Positions 32,977 through 42,457 of a stretch of 64,000 bases of DNA are shown here, one piece after another (position 1 is the first letter of the stretch; each line of letters starts with the position of its first letter). Below the pieces are notes generated by a model. It did not search any database, was not told where the DNA came from, and worked only from the letters and a program-made list of their open reading frames with translations. Source of the DNA: JAUZOB01 sp963692465 (lineage in GTDB: Bacteria; Bacteroidota; Bacteroidia; Bacteroidales; Prolixibacteraceae). Both the position numbers and the translations under genes were made by a program. The stretch covers positions 1,798,001 to 1,862,000 of the forward strand of contig OY829943.1 of NCBI GenBank assembly GCA_963692465.1, given 5' to 3'.

Positions 32977-34923
32977 ATGATCGATCAGGCAACTATTGAA
33001 CGGATTCACGATGCAGCTGAGATTGTTGATGTCGTACAGGAGTTTGTAACACTCAAGAGACGAGGCGTCAATTATCTGGGTTTATGCCCTTTCCATAATG
33101 AGAAGACTCCTTCTTTTATTGTTTCTCCGGCTAAGGGGATCTTTAAATGTTTCGGGTGCGGTAAAGGGGGAAACTCAGTCAACTTCATCATGGAACATGA
33201 GCATCTGAATTATGGCGACGCCCTTCGTTATCTGGCCAAAAAATATGGGATTCTGATTGCAGAGAAGGAAAAAACGCCTGAAGAACAAAAGATGCAGGAT
33301 GAGCGGGAAAGTCTGATGATTGTTTCCGAATATGCCAAGAAATACTTCTCGGAGATTTTACTCAATGATCCGGAGGGAAGAAGTGTCGGACTGTCCTATT
33401 TCAGAGAGCGGGAAATCAGAGACGATATCATTCATAAATTTGAACTGGGGTACTGTCCCGATCGCAAAGATGCATTCACTCAGTCGGCCCTGCGACAGGG
33501 ATATCGAATGGAATATCTTGAGAAAACCGGACTTACGATTCGACGGGATGACTGGACCCGTGATCGTTTTGGAGGAAGGGTGATTTTCCCGATTCATAAT
33601 CTGGCCGGAAGAATCATCGCTTTTGGAGGAAGGATTCTGAAAGACGATCCGCATACGGCTAAATATCTTAATTCTCCCGAATCGGAAATCTATCATAAGA
33701 GTCATGTCTTGTATGGTATTTTTCAGGCTAAAAAAGAGATTACCCGTCAGGATAAATGTTTTCTGGTCGAAGGCTATATTGACGTGCTCGCCATGCATCA
33801 GTCGGGTATTGAGAATGTGGTCGCTTCTTCCGGAACTTCACTGACAACGGATCAGATTCGGCTCATTAAACGATTTTCCAGCAATATTACGATTCTTTAT
33901 GATGGCGATGCTGCAGGAATAAAGGCTTCGCTGAGGGGAATCGATATGGTTCTTGAACAGGGGCTCCATGTGAGGGTGCTCTTATTGCCCGACGGGCATG
34001 ATCCTGACTCTTTCTCCCGAACGATGAATTCTTCGCAACTCATGAAGTATATCGAAGAGCATGAGACGGATTTTATCAAATTCAAAACCCAGTTGCTGAT
34101 GAAGGACTCGGTCAACGATCCGGTTGAACGTGCAGGAGTGGTTACCAATATAGTTCATTCAATTTCGGTTATTCCTGATGTGATTGTAAGATCAGAATAT
34201 ATCAGGGAATGCAGTAATATCCTCGAAGTGAGAGAGGAAGTCCTTTATCAGGAGATTCGAAAGATTAAACAACACGAGACAGAAGCGGGCTTAACAAGAC
34301 AAAAACAGGATCGGAGTTACCGCACTGTGACGAATCCGGTTCCGGTTCAAAAGATTGATAATCCATGTGCTGCGGAGGAAAAAGCAATCCTTCGTTTATT
34401 GATCAAATATTGGCGTTCTCCGCTTTTTTCAGAGGAAATCGCTCCCAATAAGGAGAGTGTGATTACGGTAAGTCAGTATCTTTTCCAGGAGTTTGAAGAT
34501 GATAAATTTGTATCTGTCAATCCTTTCAACCAGAAGATGATTGATGAAATGGAAGAGAATCTGACGAATGCAGATTTTGATTGTCAGCGTCACTTTACAA
34601 CGCATCCGGATATTCAGATCTGTCAGCTTGCCACCAATCTTTTGGCTGAAAAGAATGTGGAAAGTGTTCGCTGGGAAAAGAATGGCAGCTGGGTGGAAGG
34701 CGAAGAAGAAATTCTTCCGATGCTGGTTCCTAAAGCCGTTGAGGAGTATAAATTGACAAAGGCTCTCCTTCTTGCCACAAAACTTGAGAAAGAGATGGAA
34801 CAGGCTCAAAAAGAAGGGAATATTGATAAGGCAATGGAACTTCAGATGGAATATATGAATCTGAAGAAGGTGATTACAATTCTTTCCGAATCGCTTGATC
34901 GGGTAATAAATCAAATAAAATAA
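32977..34923 (+). CDS. dnaG: DNA primase
   Basis: DnaG makes RNA primers at the fork. The N-terminal CHC2 zinc finger is CPFHNEKTPSF with CFGCGKGGN (about residues 38-67). The TOPRIM catalytic core contains LVEGYIDVLAMHQSG and LYDGDAAGIKAS, whose acidic residues bind metal. The C-terminal third (from about residue 440) is the DnaB-interacting helical domain, divergent and ending in a coiled-coil-like tail (LEKEMEQAQKEGNIDKAMELQ). The length of 648 is normal. It is not in the rpsU-dnaG-rpoD arrangement of proteobacteria. Two candidate promoters precede it, the distal one behind an 11-bp-period repeat array. Confidence 0.97.
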   Translation: MIDQATIERIHDAAEIVDVVQEFVTLKRRGVNYLGLCPFHNEKTPSFIVSPAKGIFKCFGCGKGGNSVNFIMEHEHLNYGDALRYLAKKYGILIAEKEKTPEEQKMQDERESLMIVSEYAKKYFSEILLNDPEGRSVGLSYFREREIRDDIIHKFELGYCPDRKDAFTQSALRQGYRMEYLEKTGLTIRRDDWTRDRFGGRVIFPIHNLAGRIIAFGGRILKDDPHTAKYLNSPESEIYHKSHVLYGIFQAKKEITRQDKCFLVEGYIDVLAMHQSGIENVVASSGTSLTTDQIRLIKRFSSNITILYDGDAAGIKASLRGIDMVLEQGLHVRVLLLPDGHDPDSFSRTMNSSQLMKYIEEHETDFIKFKTQLLMKDSVNDPVERAGVVTNIVHSISVIPDVIVRSEYIRECSNILEVREEVLYQEIRKIKQHETEAGLTRQKQDRSYRTVTNPVPVQKIDNPCAAEEKAILRLLIKYWRSPLFSEEIAPNKESVITVSQYLFQEFEDDKFVSVNPFNQKMIDEMEENLTNADFDCQRHFTTHPDIQICQLATNLLAEKNVESVRWEKNGSWVEGEEEILPMLVPKAVEEYKLTKALLLATKLEKEMEQAQKEGNIDKAMELQMEYMNLKKVITILSESLDRVINQIK

Positions 34924-35001
34924 AGCGAAGCAGGCTACGCGTAGTCCATTGCCGGAAACGCTTAATTTATTACTTTAGCGGCTTCCATTAAATAACGATT
35001 T

Positions 35002-35619
35002 ATGCGTACTATATTTTCGTCAATTGCCGCGTGGTACATGGCTCATATCAATTATGGAACGGTTATGCTTCTGATGGCAATTGAAAGCTCTTTTTTCCCG
35101 CTTCCTTCAGAGATTGTTATTCCCCCGGCTGCATGGAAAGCGGCTTCGGGTGACATGAATATTGTGCTGGTTGTCCTTTTCGGGACGATAGGTGCCCTTT
35201 TGGGATCGCTGTTTAATTATGGATTGGGGTATTTCCTCGGAAGAAAATTGATTTATAAACTTGCGGCTACCCGATTTGCTAAAGTGATAATGGTTACTCC
35301 TACCGGAATCGGGAAGGCCGAAACTTATTTCCTTCGTCATGGTAGAAGTTCTACCTTAATTGGTCGCCTGGTTCCGGGTATTCGTCATTTGATCTCGATT
35401 CCGGCAGGAATGGCGAAGATGAAACTGCGTGATTTTATTCTCTATACGGTTATCGGTTCAGGAGTGTGGAATATAATTCTTGCAGGACTTAGTTATGCAC
35501 TCTATTCTCAGAAGCAATTACTGGATAAATATTTCAACGAAATTAAATATGTCCTTCTTGCTGCGGGGGCAATCTTTGTGGTGTATCTCATTATTCACTT
35601 TATTCGCAAGAAGGATTGA
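35002..35619 (+). CDS. DedA family membrane protein
   Basis: 205 residues with several hydrophobic segments. AIESSFFPLPSEIVIPPAAW near the start and GRLVPGIRHLISIPAGMAKM in the middle are the conserved DedA (VTT/SNARE-associated) blocks; the latter holds the Gly and Arg of the re-entrant loop. DedA proteins flip lipids such as undecaprenyl phosphate or phosphatidylethanolamine and are needed for membrane homeostasis. The exact substrate cannot be read from sequence. Its end overlaps the convergent mtnA by 20 bp. Confidence 0.9.
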   Translation: MRTIFSSIAAWYMAHINYGTVMLLMAIESSFFPLPSEIVIPPAAWKAASGDMNIVLVVLFGTIGALLGSLFNYGLGYFLGRKLIYKLAATRFAKVIMVTPTGIGKAETYFLRHGRSSTLIGRLVPGIRHLISIPAGMAKMKLRDFILYTVIGSGVWNIILAGLSYALYSQKQLLDKYFNEIKYVLLAAGAIFVVYLIIHFIRKKD

Positions 35620-36757
35620 AATTATCTTTGACGACAAGGCTCTTGTTGAGTTTTTCCCTGTCGGGGAAAAGTTTTAAGATCCCTTCTTTTGACGCATTGC
35701 AAATGCCCCGCTCTGTAATCAGTCCGGTAACCAGCCGGGCCGGAGTGACATCGAATCCGTAATTGGCAACCGGACTTTTTTCAGGGATAAGAAGTACCTG
35801 TCTGATTTTTTTGCCATCCCATCCTTCAATATATTTGACTTCTTCGGCATCCCGTTCTTCAATGGGCATTTCGTCTGTCCCGTTCTTCATTCCGAAGTCA
35901 ATGCTTGAGGAGGGTAAGGCTACATAAAAAGGAACGTGATTGTCGTTCGCTGCCAAGGCTTTCAGGTAAGTTCCGATTTTGTTTGCAACGTCTCCGTTTA
36001 AAGCGGTTCGGTCACTTCCGACAAGAACCAGATCGACCATGCCGTGCTGCATCAGGTATCCGCCCATGTTGTCAGCAATTACAGAATGAGGCACTTCTTC
36101 GTTCAGTAATTCAAAAGCAGTAAGTCTTGCCCCCTGATTTCTTGGACGGGTTTCATCAACCCAAACGTGAACGGGAATTCCTTTTTGGCAGGCCATGAAA
36201 ATCGGAGCTGTAGCAGTTCCCCAATCTACACAGGCTAACCAACCAGCGTTGCAGTGTGTTAGAATATTTACCGGCATTCCGCCTTTCTCTTTATAAATAG
36301 TCTCAATAAGTGAGAGCCCGTATTCTCCAATCTTTCGGCTGTTTTCAATCTCATCTTGCCGGTATTGATCGGCAAGGTTCATGGCTTTTGTTTTTGCTTC
36401 TTCAGGACTCTCTTCTCCGGTAAACTGTCGAATCATTTGATCGACCATAAAAGAGAGGTTTACGGCTGTCGGACGGGCTAATTTAAGAAAATCTCCCTGC
36501 CTTGTCAGGTATTCCGATAACGATTGCTCTCCTTTAAAATTGCAAAGAGAAAGATAAAGTCCGTAGGCTGCAGTGACTCCGATAAGGGGGGCACCTCTGA
36601 CAACCATCTCGCGGATTGCAAAATAGGTGTCCTCGACGGAGTGGATATCAAATGTTTTGAATTCGAATGGTAATTTACGTTGATCAATGACCTGAATCCA
36701 TTCTGGGTTGGTTGAATTTTTCCAGATTGTTGTATAATAATTTCCTTTTACTTTCAT
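35600..36757 (-). CDS. mtnA: S-methyl-5-thioribose-1-phosphate isomerase
   Basis: MtnA isomerises methylthioribose-1-phosphate to the ribulose form in methionine salvage. RGAPLIGVTAAYGLYLS, THCNAGWLACVDWGTAT (catalytic Cys), DETRPRNQGARLTAFEL and GSDRTALNGDVANKIGTY (catalytic Asp) are diagnostic. At 385 residues it is some 30 longer than most, with an extra C-terminal tail after GICNASKEGI. No other salvage gene (mtnB, mtnD, mtnK) is close, so the pathway must be completed elsewhere or the enzyme used in an alternative route. A -7 element TATTTTTG lies at 36793-36786. The 3' end overlaps the DedA gene. Confidence 0.94.
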   Translation of the reverse strand: MKVKGNYYTTIWKNSTNPEWIQVIDQRKLPFEFKTFDIHSVEDTYFAIREMVVRGAPLIGVTAAYGLYLSLCNFKGEQSLSEYLTRQGDFLKLARPTAVNLSFMVDQMIRQFTGEESPEEAKTKAMNLADQYRQDEIENSRKIGEYGLSLIETIYKEKGGMPVNILTHCNAGWLACVDWGTATAPIFMACQKGIPVHVWVDETRPRNQGARLTAFELLNEEVPHSVIADNMGGYLMQHGMVDLVLVGSDRTALNGDVANKIGTYLKALAANDNHVPFYVALPSSSIDFGMKNGTDEMPIEERDAEEVKYIEGWDGKKIRQVLLIPEKSPVANYGFDVTPARLVTGLITERGICNASKEGILKLFPDREKLNKSLVVKDNFNPSCE

Positions 36758-37018
36758 TAAAATTGGCTCTTTTATCTTCTTGTAACAAAAATAAACATGA
36801 CAACTCGTGAAAATTGATTGTCAGTAAGTTGACTTGAGTTCAAAATCAAAATTATTCTTTTATCTCTCTCCTTTCTTCCACTGTATTTTCTGCTCATGGA
36901 AACGGATTCGGCGATTTTTTGATTGATAATAATGACCTTATTTCTATCCCCGAAATTAAATAAATTTCCGAATGTATTCGATCTGAATGGACTCAATATT
37001 TCGACGGATAGATTTTAC

Positions 37019-37026
37019 TACCTTTG
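37019..37026 (+). promoter_or_regulatory. -7 element that fixes the start of the HAD gene
   Basis: TACCTTTG matches TAnnTTTG. It overlaps an upstream in-frame TTG at 37024, so that codon would precede the transcript start and the ATG at 37045 must be used. Confidence 0.6.
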
Positions 37027-37044
37027 GATGTTAACGATAGGATT

Positions 37045-37668
37045 ATGCAAATTTCAACTTCAATAAAAAATATTGTTTTCGATTTAGGAGGGGTAATCCT
37101 GGATATTGATCCCCAGAAGACATTTAACGCGTTGTATAAGATGGGTTTTCCGGAAACAACCGATCTGAAATCGTTGTTGGGTGCAGGGACTCCGCCGGTG
37201 CATTATGAAACGGGGAAAATCGATACGGAGGAATTCAGAGAATGGGCCCGGACTCTTTTGCGAAGCGGAGTCCCGGATCGCGATATAGATCGGGCATGGA
37301 CTGCGATGTTGTTAGAGGTGCCTCCTGCTCGGGTTGATTTCTTGAAACGCATGGCACTGCATCACCGTTTGTTTCTTTATAGTAACACGAATGAACTGCA
37401 TCAGCATAAATTTGAAAAAGATTTTGCGGCTCAGTATGATTTCGATTTTAAACGATTATTCAGGAAGGTTTATTATTCTCATATTCTCGGATGGAAGAAA
37501 CCGGACAAAGAGGGATTTGAGATTATTCTGAAAGAGAATGATCTTGCAGCAAAGGAGACTCTTTTCATCGACGATAACGAAGAAAATATACAGACAGCTG
37601 ATTCTCTTGGAATGGAAACTATCCTTCTTCAAAAGGGGATGGAACTAAGTAACCTGGTGATTGTTTAA
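37045..37668 (+). CDS. HAD superfamily hydrolase
   Basis: About 207 residues from ATG at 37045. The HAD motifs are FDLGGVILDIDP (motif I, nucleophile Asp; the second acid of the usual DxD is replaced by Gly-Gly spacing as in DLGGV-type members), YSNTNELH (motif II), KKPDKEGF (motif III Lys) and FIDDNEENI (motif IV). This is the alpha-phosphoglucomutase/YihX-like HAD-IA branch, usually sugar phosphate or nucleotide phosphatases. Substrate is unknown and the neighbours give no hint. A TTG 21 bp upstream is in frame but lies inside the -7 element. Confidence 0.85.
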   Translation: MQISTSIKNIVFDLGGVILDIDPQKTFNALYKMGFPETTDLKSLLGAGTPPVHYETGKIDTEEFREWARTLLRSGVPDRDIDRAWTAMLLEVPPARVDFLKRMALHHRLFLYSNTNELHQHKFEKDFAAQYDFDFKRLFRKVYYSHILGWKKPDKEGFEIILKENDLAAKETLFIDDNEENIQTADSLGMETILLQKGMELSNLVIV

Positions 37669-37675
37669 TTCGGTA

Positions 37676-39574
37676 TTAATGAAATTTTGAAGGATTCGAA
37701 TGGGGATGCGTATCTGATTTCGATTCCTTATTGTGCCAATCCCCATGATCTTTGATGATTTTTTCAAGGGCGGCAATTGCCTGATCATAAGGGACGTGTC
37801 GTTGAACAAGCTTCTGTCCTTTATAGAGATTAACGTTTCCGGGGCCGGCTCCTACAAAACCATAATCGACATCACCCATTTCCCCGGGGCCGTTAACTAC
37901 GCAACCCATAACTCCGATTTTGAGATGATCTAGGTGGTCAAAATGTTCTTTAACCAGAGCGGTTGTTTGATGAAGATCGAAAAGTGTTCTTCCGCATCCG
38001 GGACAGGAAATGAATTCGGCTTTGGTGATTCGCATGCGACTTGCCTGTAGAATTGCAAAACTCAGGTCTTTTAGTTCCGAAAAGGTGGTTTCTCCTTCGT
38101 TTGCGATACACAATCCATCGCCGTATCCGTCAATGAAAAGCCCCCCTAAATCAGCAGCGGCCCGTAGCTGTAATGCGGTAATATTTTCTTCGTGATATTT
38201 ACGGTAAAGGATAACCGGAACTTTGCAAATATGTGCATCCAGAAACATGAAAAAAGCCCTCATCTCAGCCAGTGCATTCACATTGTCGCTTTCGAGAATC
38301 AAAACCGTTTTGCGGGTTTGTTTTAGCTTGGTCATGATTTCGGGGTAGTCTTTATGGAAGGCATCAAATTCGACTTTGTTGGTCTTGATAAATTTGATTT
38401 GATTGAATCTCGTTCCTTCATAAAGATAATCCTCGAGAGTCAGTAACGGATAGATTGTTCCATCAATACTGATAACCTTTCGGTCGTCGAAGAAATAATC
38501 CGGCTGAAGTTTGCCACGGATTGGCAGCACTTGCTGAATCTTCAGGTCTCCTAAATGAGCAAGAACAATTGCTTGTTTCTTTCCTCCGATATTTAATACC
38601 GGGCGGGTTGATCTTCTTTCGTATTCAAAAGGATTCGTCTGCGCAATGAGCGGAGCCGATATCGGACGGTGATTTTCTCTTTCTTTGACAAGGCTTACCA
38701 GCTTGCGAGCTACCGGGATTTCATTTTCAGGGTCTTCGGTGAGAGAAACCCGTATGGTATCGCCAATGCCGTCAGCAAGTAAAGCTCCGATTCCAACGGC
38801 CGATTTGATGCGTCCGTCTTCACCTTCTCCTGCTTCGGTCACTCCTACATGGAACGGGTAACACATATCTTCAAGCCGCATCTTGTAGTTCATCATCCTG
38901 ACCGTATAAACCATTGTTCGCGTATTGCTTGATTTGATCGAGATGACAACATCCTGAAAATCTTCTTTGTGACAAATACGAAGATATTCCATGACGGATT
39001 CGACAATTCCGGAAGGAGTGTCTCCATACCGGCTCATAATACGATCGGAAAGAGATCCCTGATTGGCTCCGATACGGATAGCAGTATTGTATTTTTTGCA
39101 AAGACGAAGGAAAGGAATAAACTTTTCTTCAATCTTCTTTAATTCTTCTTTGTACTCTTCGTCGGTGAAGTGTATTTTTTCAAATTGGGCACGGTGATCG
39201 TAAAAATTGCCTGGATTAATTCGTATTTTTTCAACGTATTTCAGGGCAATTTCCGCAACGTGAGGGTTAAAGTGGATGTCTGCAACGATCGGCGTGTTAT
39301 AGCCGCGTTTTTTAAGCTCATCCTTAATGTTTTTCAGATTTTCTGCTTCACGCGTTCCTTGTGCAGTTACCCGTACAAAATCAGCACCGGATTTTACCAG
39401 CCGGATGATTTGTTCAACGGTTGCTGCGGTGTCTTTTGTGTCAGTGTCAGTCATTGACTGAATCCGGATGGGATAATCACCACCTACGGGGATGTCTCCA
39501 ACATGTACCGTAACGGTTTTCTGCCTCTTATACCGATTTAGGTCTTCGATGTAATTAAAGTTACGATTATCCAT
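37676..39574 (-). CDS. ispG: (E)-4-hydroxy-3-methylbut-2-enyl diphosphate synthase, long form
   Basis: IspG makes HMBPP in the MEP isoprenoid pathway using a 4Fe-4S cluster. The N-terminal TIM barrel includes GGDYPIRIQSMTDTDT and ADIHFNPHVAEIAL; the C-terminal cluster domain has CPGCGRTLFDL and MGCVVNGPGEMGD. Between them (about residues 270-540) lies the extra A* domain found in plants, Chlamydiae and Bacteroidota, which explains the 632-residue length compared with about 370 in Escherichia coli. A -7 element TATATTTG at 39601-39594 precedes the ATG by 20 bp. It stands alone and converges with the HAD gene. Confidence 0.96.
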   Translation of the reverse strand: MDNRNFNYIEDLNRYKRQKTVTVHVGDIPVGGDYPIRIQSMTDTDTKDTAATVEQIIRLVKSGADFVRVTAQGTREAENLKNIKDELKKRGYNTPIVADIHFNPHVAEIALKYVEKIRINPGNFYDHRAQFEKIHFTDEEYKEELKKIEEKFIPFLRLCKKYNTAIRIGANQGSLSDRIMSRYGDTPSGIVESVMEYLRICHKEDFQDVVISIKSSNTRTMVYTVRMMNYKMRLEDMCYPFHVGVTEAGEGEDGRIKSAVGIGALLADGIGDTIRVSLTEDPENEIPVARKLVSLVKERENHRPISAPLIAQTNPFEYERRSTRPVLNIGGKKQAIVLAHLGDLKIQQVLPIRGKLQPDYFFDDRKVISIDGTIYPLLTLEDYLYEGTRFNQIKFIKTNKVEFDAFHKDYPEIMTKLKQTRKTVLILESDNVNALAEMRAFFMFLDAHICKVPVILYRKYHEENITALQLRAAADLGGLFIDGYGDGLCIANEGETTFSELKDLSFAILQASRMRITKAEFISCPGCGRTLFDLHQTTALVKEHFDHLDHLKIGVMGCVVNGPGEMGDVDYGFVGAGPGNVNLYKGQKLVQRHVPYDQAIAALEKIIKDHGDWHNKESKSDTHPHSNPSKFH

Positions 39575-39838
39575 AATATACCCTTTGAACCCGCAAATAT
39601 AGGAATTTAAGAATTAACCATGCTTATTAAAACGATTCGAATTTAAGGATTCTGTTTGTTTTTTCCCTTGGTGGAATGTTAGGAAAAAAATAATTGATGG
39701 TGAGTTTCTTAAGAACGGGTTAATTCTTTATTAAAGCTTTTTCATTCTCATTTTTCTCGTTTGAGTCGGCTTTACCTGAGCGGAGACCCGATAATCTTTA
39801 TTTATTATTATTTTTGACCGGATAATTAGTAAAGCATC

Positions 39839-40744
39839 ATGTCGATAAAAATTGAGTCGGTTACCAAGTTTTATGGTACGCAGAAAGCATTAGATAATTT
39901 ATCGTTTGAAATAAATAAAGGGGAACTGATTGGTTTCCTCGGACCGAACGGAGCAGGAAAATCTACCCTGATGAAGATTATTACGGGTTTTCTGCCTGCT
40001 TCTTCAGGAACGGTTTCTATCGATGATGTTCAGATTACGGTTGAGAACCCTGAGATTAGGGCAAAAATCGGTTATCTTCCTGAAAATAACCCGCTCTACA
40101 TGGATATGTATGTGAAAGAGTATCTCCGGTTTGTAGCTGGAATCTATAAAATTGCAAATCCATGGAAACGAATTGATCAGATGATTGAGGAAACCGGACT
40201 CCAGCCGGAATGTCATAAAAAGATTGGTGCGTTGTCAAAAGGATATCGCCAGCGGGTTGGTTTGGCTCAGGCATTAATCCATAATCCGGAGGTGCTTATC
40301 CTTGATGAACCGACTTCTGGGCTTGATCCAAATCAACTTGAAGAAATAAGAGTACTGATTAAGGCCATCAGCCGGGAAAAAACCGTAATGCTTTCGACTC
40401 ATATCATGCAGGAAGTTCAGGCAATCTGCCAGCGGGTTATTGTCATCAATCAGGGACAACTTGTGGCAGACAGCAGTATTCATGATCTGACGGAGCGCTT
40501 TAGCTCGGAAGTGCCTCGTATCTTTGTCGAATTTGATACGGTTGTCGATCCGGACTTGATTCGTTCCATTTCAGGAGTTACGGACATTGAGGTGGTAGCT
40601 GATGGAAAATCATTGATTATTACGGCTAAGAATGATTGTAGAAAAGAATTATTTAATCTTGCTGCAAATCATAACCTGACAATTCTTTCTCTTCGCGAAC
40701 AGGAGCAGTCGCTCGAAAATATATTTCATGAGTTAACCCGATAA
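39839..40744 (+). CDS. ABC transporter ATP-binding protein, GldA-like
   Basis: 301 residues. Walker A is GPNGAGKST, the signature LSKGYRQRVGLAQAL and Walker B LILDEPTSGLDP. The start MSIKIESVTKFYGTQKALDNLSFEI and the overall length resemble GldA, the ATPase of the GldAFG exporter of Bacteroidota. No permease gene (gldF or gldG) is next to it: metK follows after 241 bp. It may work with a permease encoded elsewhere, and the gene alone does not show that the organism glides. A -7 element TATTTTTG lies at 39809-39816. Confidence 0.85.
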   Translation: MSIKIESVTKFYGTQKALDNLSFEINKGELIGFLGPNGAGKSTLMKIITGFLPASSGTVSIDDVQITVENPEIRAKIGYLPENNPLYMDMYVKEYLRFVAGIYKIANPWKRIDQMIEETGLQPECHKKIGALSKGYRQRVGLAQALIHNPEVLILDEPTSGLDPNQLEEIRVLIKAISREKTVMLSTHIMQEVQAICQRVIVINQGQLVADSSIHDLTERFSSEVPRIFVEFDTVVDPDLIRSISGVTDIEVVADGKSLIITAKNDCRKELFNLAANHNLTILSLREQEQSLENIFHELTR

Positions 40745-40807
40745 TAATTCAGATCGGTTAATGTTAAAAATTAACGGGGGAGCAATTCACTATTTAAAGG
40801 AATTCTA

Positions 40808-40815
40808 TATCTTTG
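40808..40815 (+). promoter_or_regulatory. -7 promoter element of metK
   Basis: TATCTTTG matches TAnnTTTG; the transcript would start near 40820, exactly where the SAM-II-like aptamer begins. Confidence 0.65.
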
Positions 40816-40820
40816 CGCCC

Positions 40821-40879
40821 GATATGTGGAAAATTTGAGATTGATTGCAACCACAGGAAAAAAATGCTAAAACAATCCT
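40821..40879 (+). ncRNA. SAM-II-like riboswitch upstream of metK
   Basis: Stem P1 is UGUGG (40825-40829) with CCACA (40851-40855). The loop holds AUUUGAG and the conserved AUUGCAA next to the 3' strand; after the stem come an A-rich linker and the conserved AUGCUAAAA. GAUUG (40839-40843) can pair with CAAUC (40873-40877), the pseudoknot position of SAM-II. These match the SAM-II order, with changed but compensating bases in P1 and P2. It would bind S-adenosylmethionine, the product of MetK. The 3' strand is not a Shine-Dalgarno sequence and the metK start is about 105 nt further on. Confidence 0.8.
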
Positions 40880-40985
40880 ATTTTCGAGTGTTTTTCTGTC
40901 CTCTTCAATCAAAAACAATCCCACGTTACATTTGTTAAATGTCTAGTCTGATTTAAAATATGATCAGATTGAAAAATTATGTGCA

Positions 40986-42239
40986 ATGGGATATCTATTT
41001 ACATCAGAATCTGTATCTGAAGGGCACCCGGATAAAGTGGCCGATCAGATTTCGGATGCGTTACTTGATCGTTTCCTGGCTTATGACGCTGACAGCAAAG
41101 TTGCTTGCGAAACACTGGTGACTACAGGGCAGGTTATTATTGCCGGCGAAGTCAAAACAAAAACTTACATTGATGTTCAGGAAGTGGCCCGTGAAGTGAT
41201 TAATCAGATTGGTTATACGAAAGGAGAATATCGGTTTGACGGGAATTCCTGCGGGGTGTTATCAGCCCTTCATGAACAGTCACCCGACATTAACCGGGGT
41301 GTTGTTCGCAAGAATCCGATGGATCAAGGTGCCGGAGATCAGGGAATGATGTTCGGTTACGCTTGCAACGAAACGGATAATTATATGCCTCTTCCTCTCG
41401 AATTGGCGCATCACCTGTTGATTGATCTGGCTAAGATCCGGCGTGAAGGGAAATCAATGCATTATCTCCGCCCGGATGCGAAATCACAGGTCACTGTTGA
41501 ATATCAGGAGGATGGAACTCCTGAACGAATCCATACGATTGTGATTTCTACTCAGCATGATGAGTTTGATTCGGACGAAGAAATGCAGTCAAGAATAAAA
41601 AGAGATGTTCAAAACATTCTTATTCCGCAGGTTGTTTCGGAATTGCCCGAAAGGTTGCGACCTCTTTTTGATGGTAAATTCGAATTACTGGTTAATCCAA
41701 CCGGTAAGTTTGTAATTGGTGGCCCGCATGGGGATACCGGTGTTACCGGAAGGAAAATCATTGTTGACACCTACGGTGGACGTGGTGCTCACGGAGGAGG
41801 TGCTTTCTCTGGTAAAGATCCTTCCAAAGTTGACCGTTCTGCTACCTATGCTGCCCGTCATATTGCCAAGAATCTGGTTGCTGCCGGAGTTGCTGATGAG
41901 ATATTGGTACAGCTTGCCTATGCGATTGGGGTAGCAAAACCCGTAAATATTTATGTGAACACTTATGGAAGATCGCATGTGTCTATTCCGGACAGTGAAA
42001 TAGCCCGGAAAATCGAAGAGCTTTTTGATCTTCGTCCGAAGGCTATTGAAGTACGATTGAATCTTCGTAATCCGATTTATCAGGAAACGGCTGCTTATGG
42101 ACACATGGGCCGAAAACCAGAGTTGAAAGTGAAAACATTCGAGTCTCCTTATTGGGGTAGATATGAAAAGGAAGTGGAATTATTTACATGGGAGAAGCTG
42201 GATTATGTGGATAAGATCAAAGAGGCTTTTGACTTATAA
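40986..42239 (+). CDS. metK: S-adenosylmethionine synthetase
   Basis: MetK makes SAM from methionine and ATP. The three-domain pattern is clear: SVSEGHPDKVADQISDALLD at the N-terminus, GAGDQGMMFGYA (residues about 118-129) and GGAFSGKDPSKVDRSAAY-type block GGGAFSGKDPSKVDRSAT further on. The length of 417 fits Bacteroidota enzymes. The leader of about 165 nt carries a SAM-II-like aptamer, so product feedback is likely. A strong terminator follows at 42300. Confidence 0.97.
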   Translation: MGYLFTSESVSEGHPDKVADQISDALLDRFLAYDADSKVACETLVTTGQVIIAGEVKTKTYIDVQEVAREVINQIGYTKGEYRFDGNSCGVLSALHEQSPDINRGVVRKNPMDQGAGDQGMMFGYACNETDNYMPLPLELAHHLLIDLAKIRREGKSMHYLRPDAKSQVTVEYQEDGTPERIHTIVISTQHDEFDSDEEMQSRIKRDVQNILIPQVVSELPERLRPLFDGKFELLVNPTGKFVIGGPHGDTGVTGRKIIVDTYGGRGAHGGGAFSGKDPSKVDRSATYAARHIAKNLVAAGVADEILVQLAYAIGVAKPVNIYVNTYGRSHVSIPDSEIARKIEELFDLRPKAIEVRLNLRNPIYQETAAYGHMGRKPELKVKTFESPYWGRYEKEVELFTWEKLDYVDKIKEAFDL

Positions 42240-42299
42240 CGAATTCTGATTTTCGGATATTTCCAAGTCCGGCTTTTTAGAAATCAGGGCTAAAATAAA

Positions 42300-42329
42300 A
42301 GGGGAGTCGATATTTAATTCGGCTCCCCT
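42300..42329 (+). terminator. terminator of metK
   Basis: AGGGGAGTCG and CGGCTCCCCT form a 10-bp stem (one G-U pair) with a 10-nt AT loop, followed by a T-rich stretch. Confidence 0.8.
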
Positions 42330-42457
42330 CTTTATTTGGATTAAATGATTTTTTCATATTCTGCAGAGAACCTGTCTCTGTGGGCTCTTTCCCACTGACT
42401 TATATGGAATTAAGGATTGCGAGTTCACAAATTACAGATTCGTCTTATTCCAGAATG

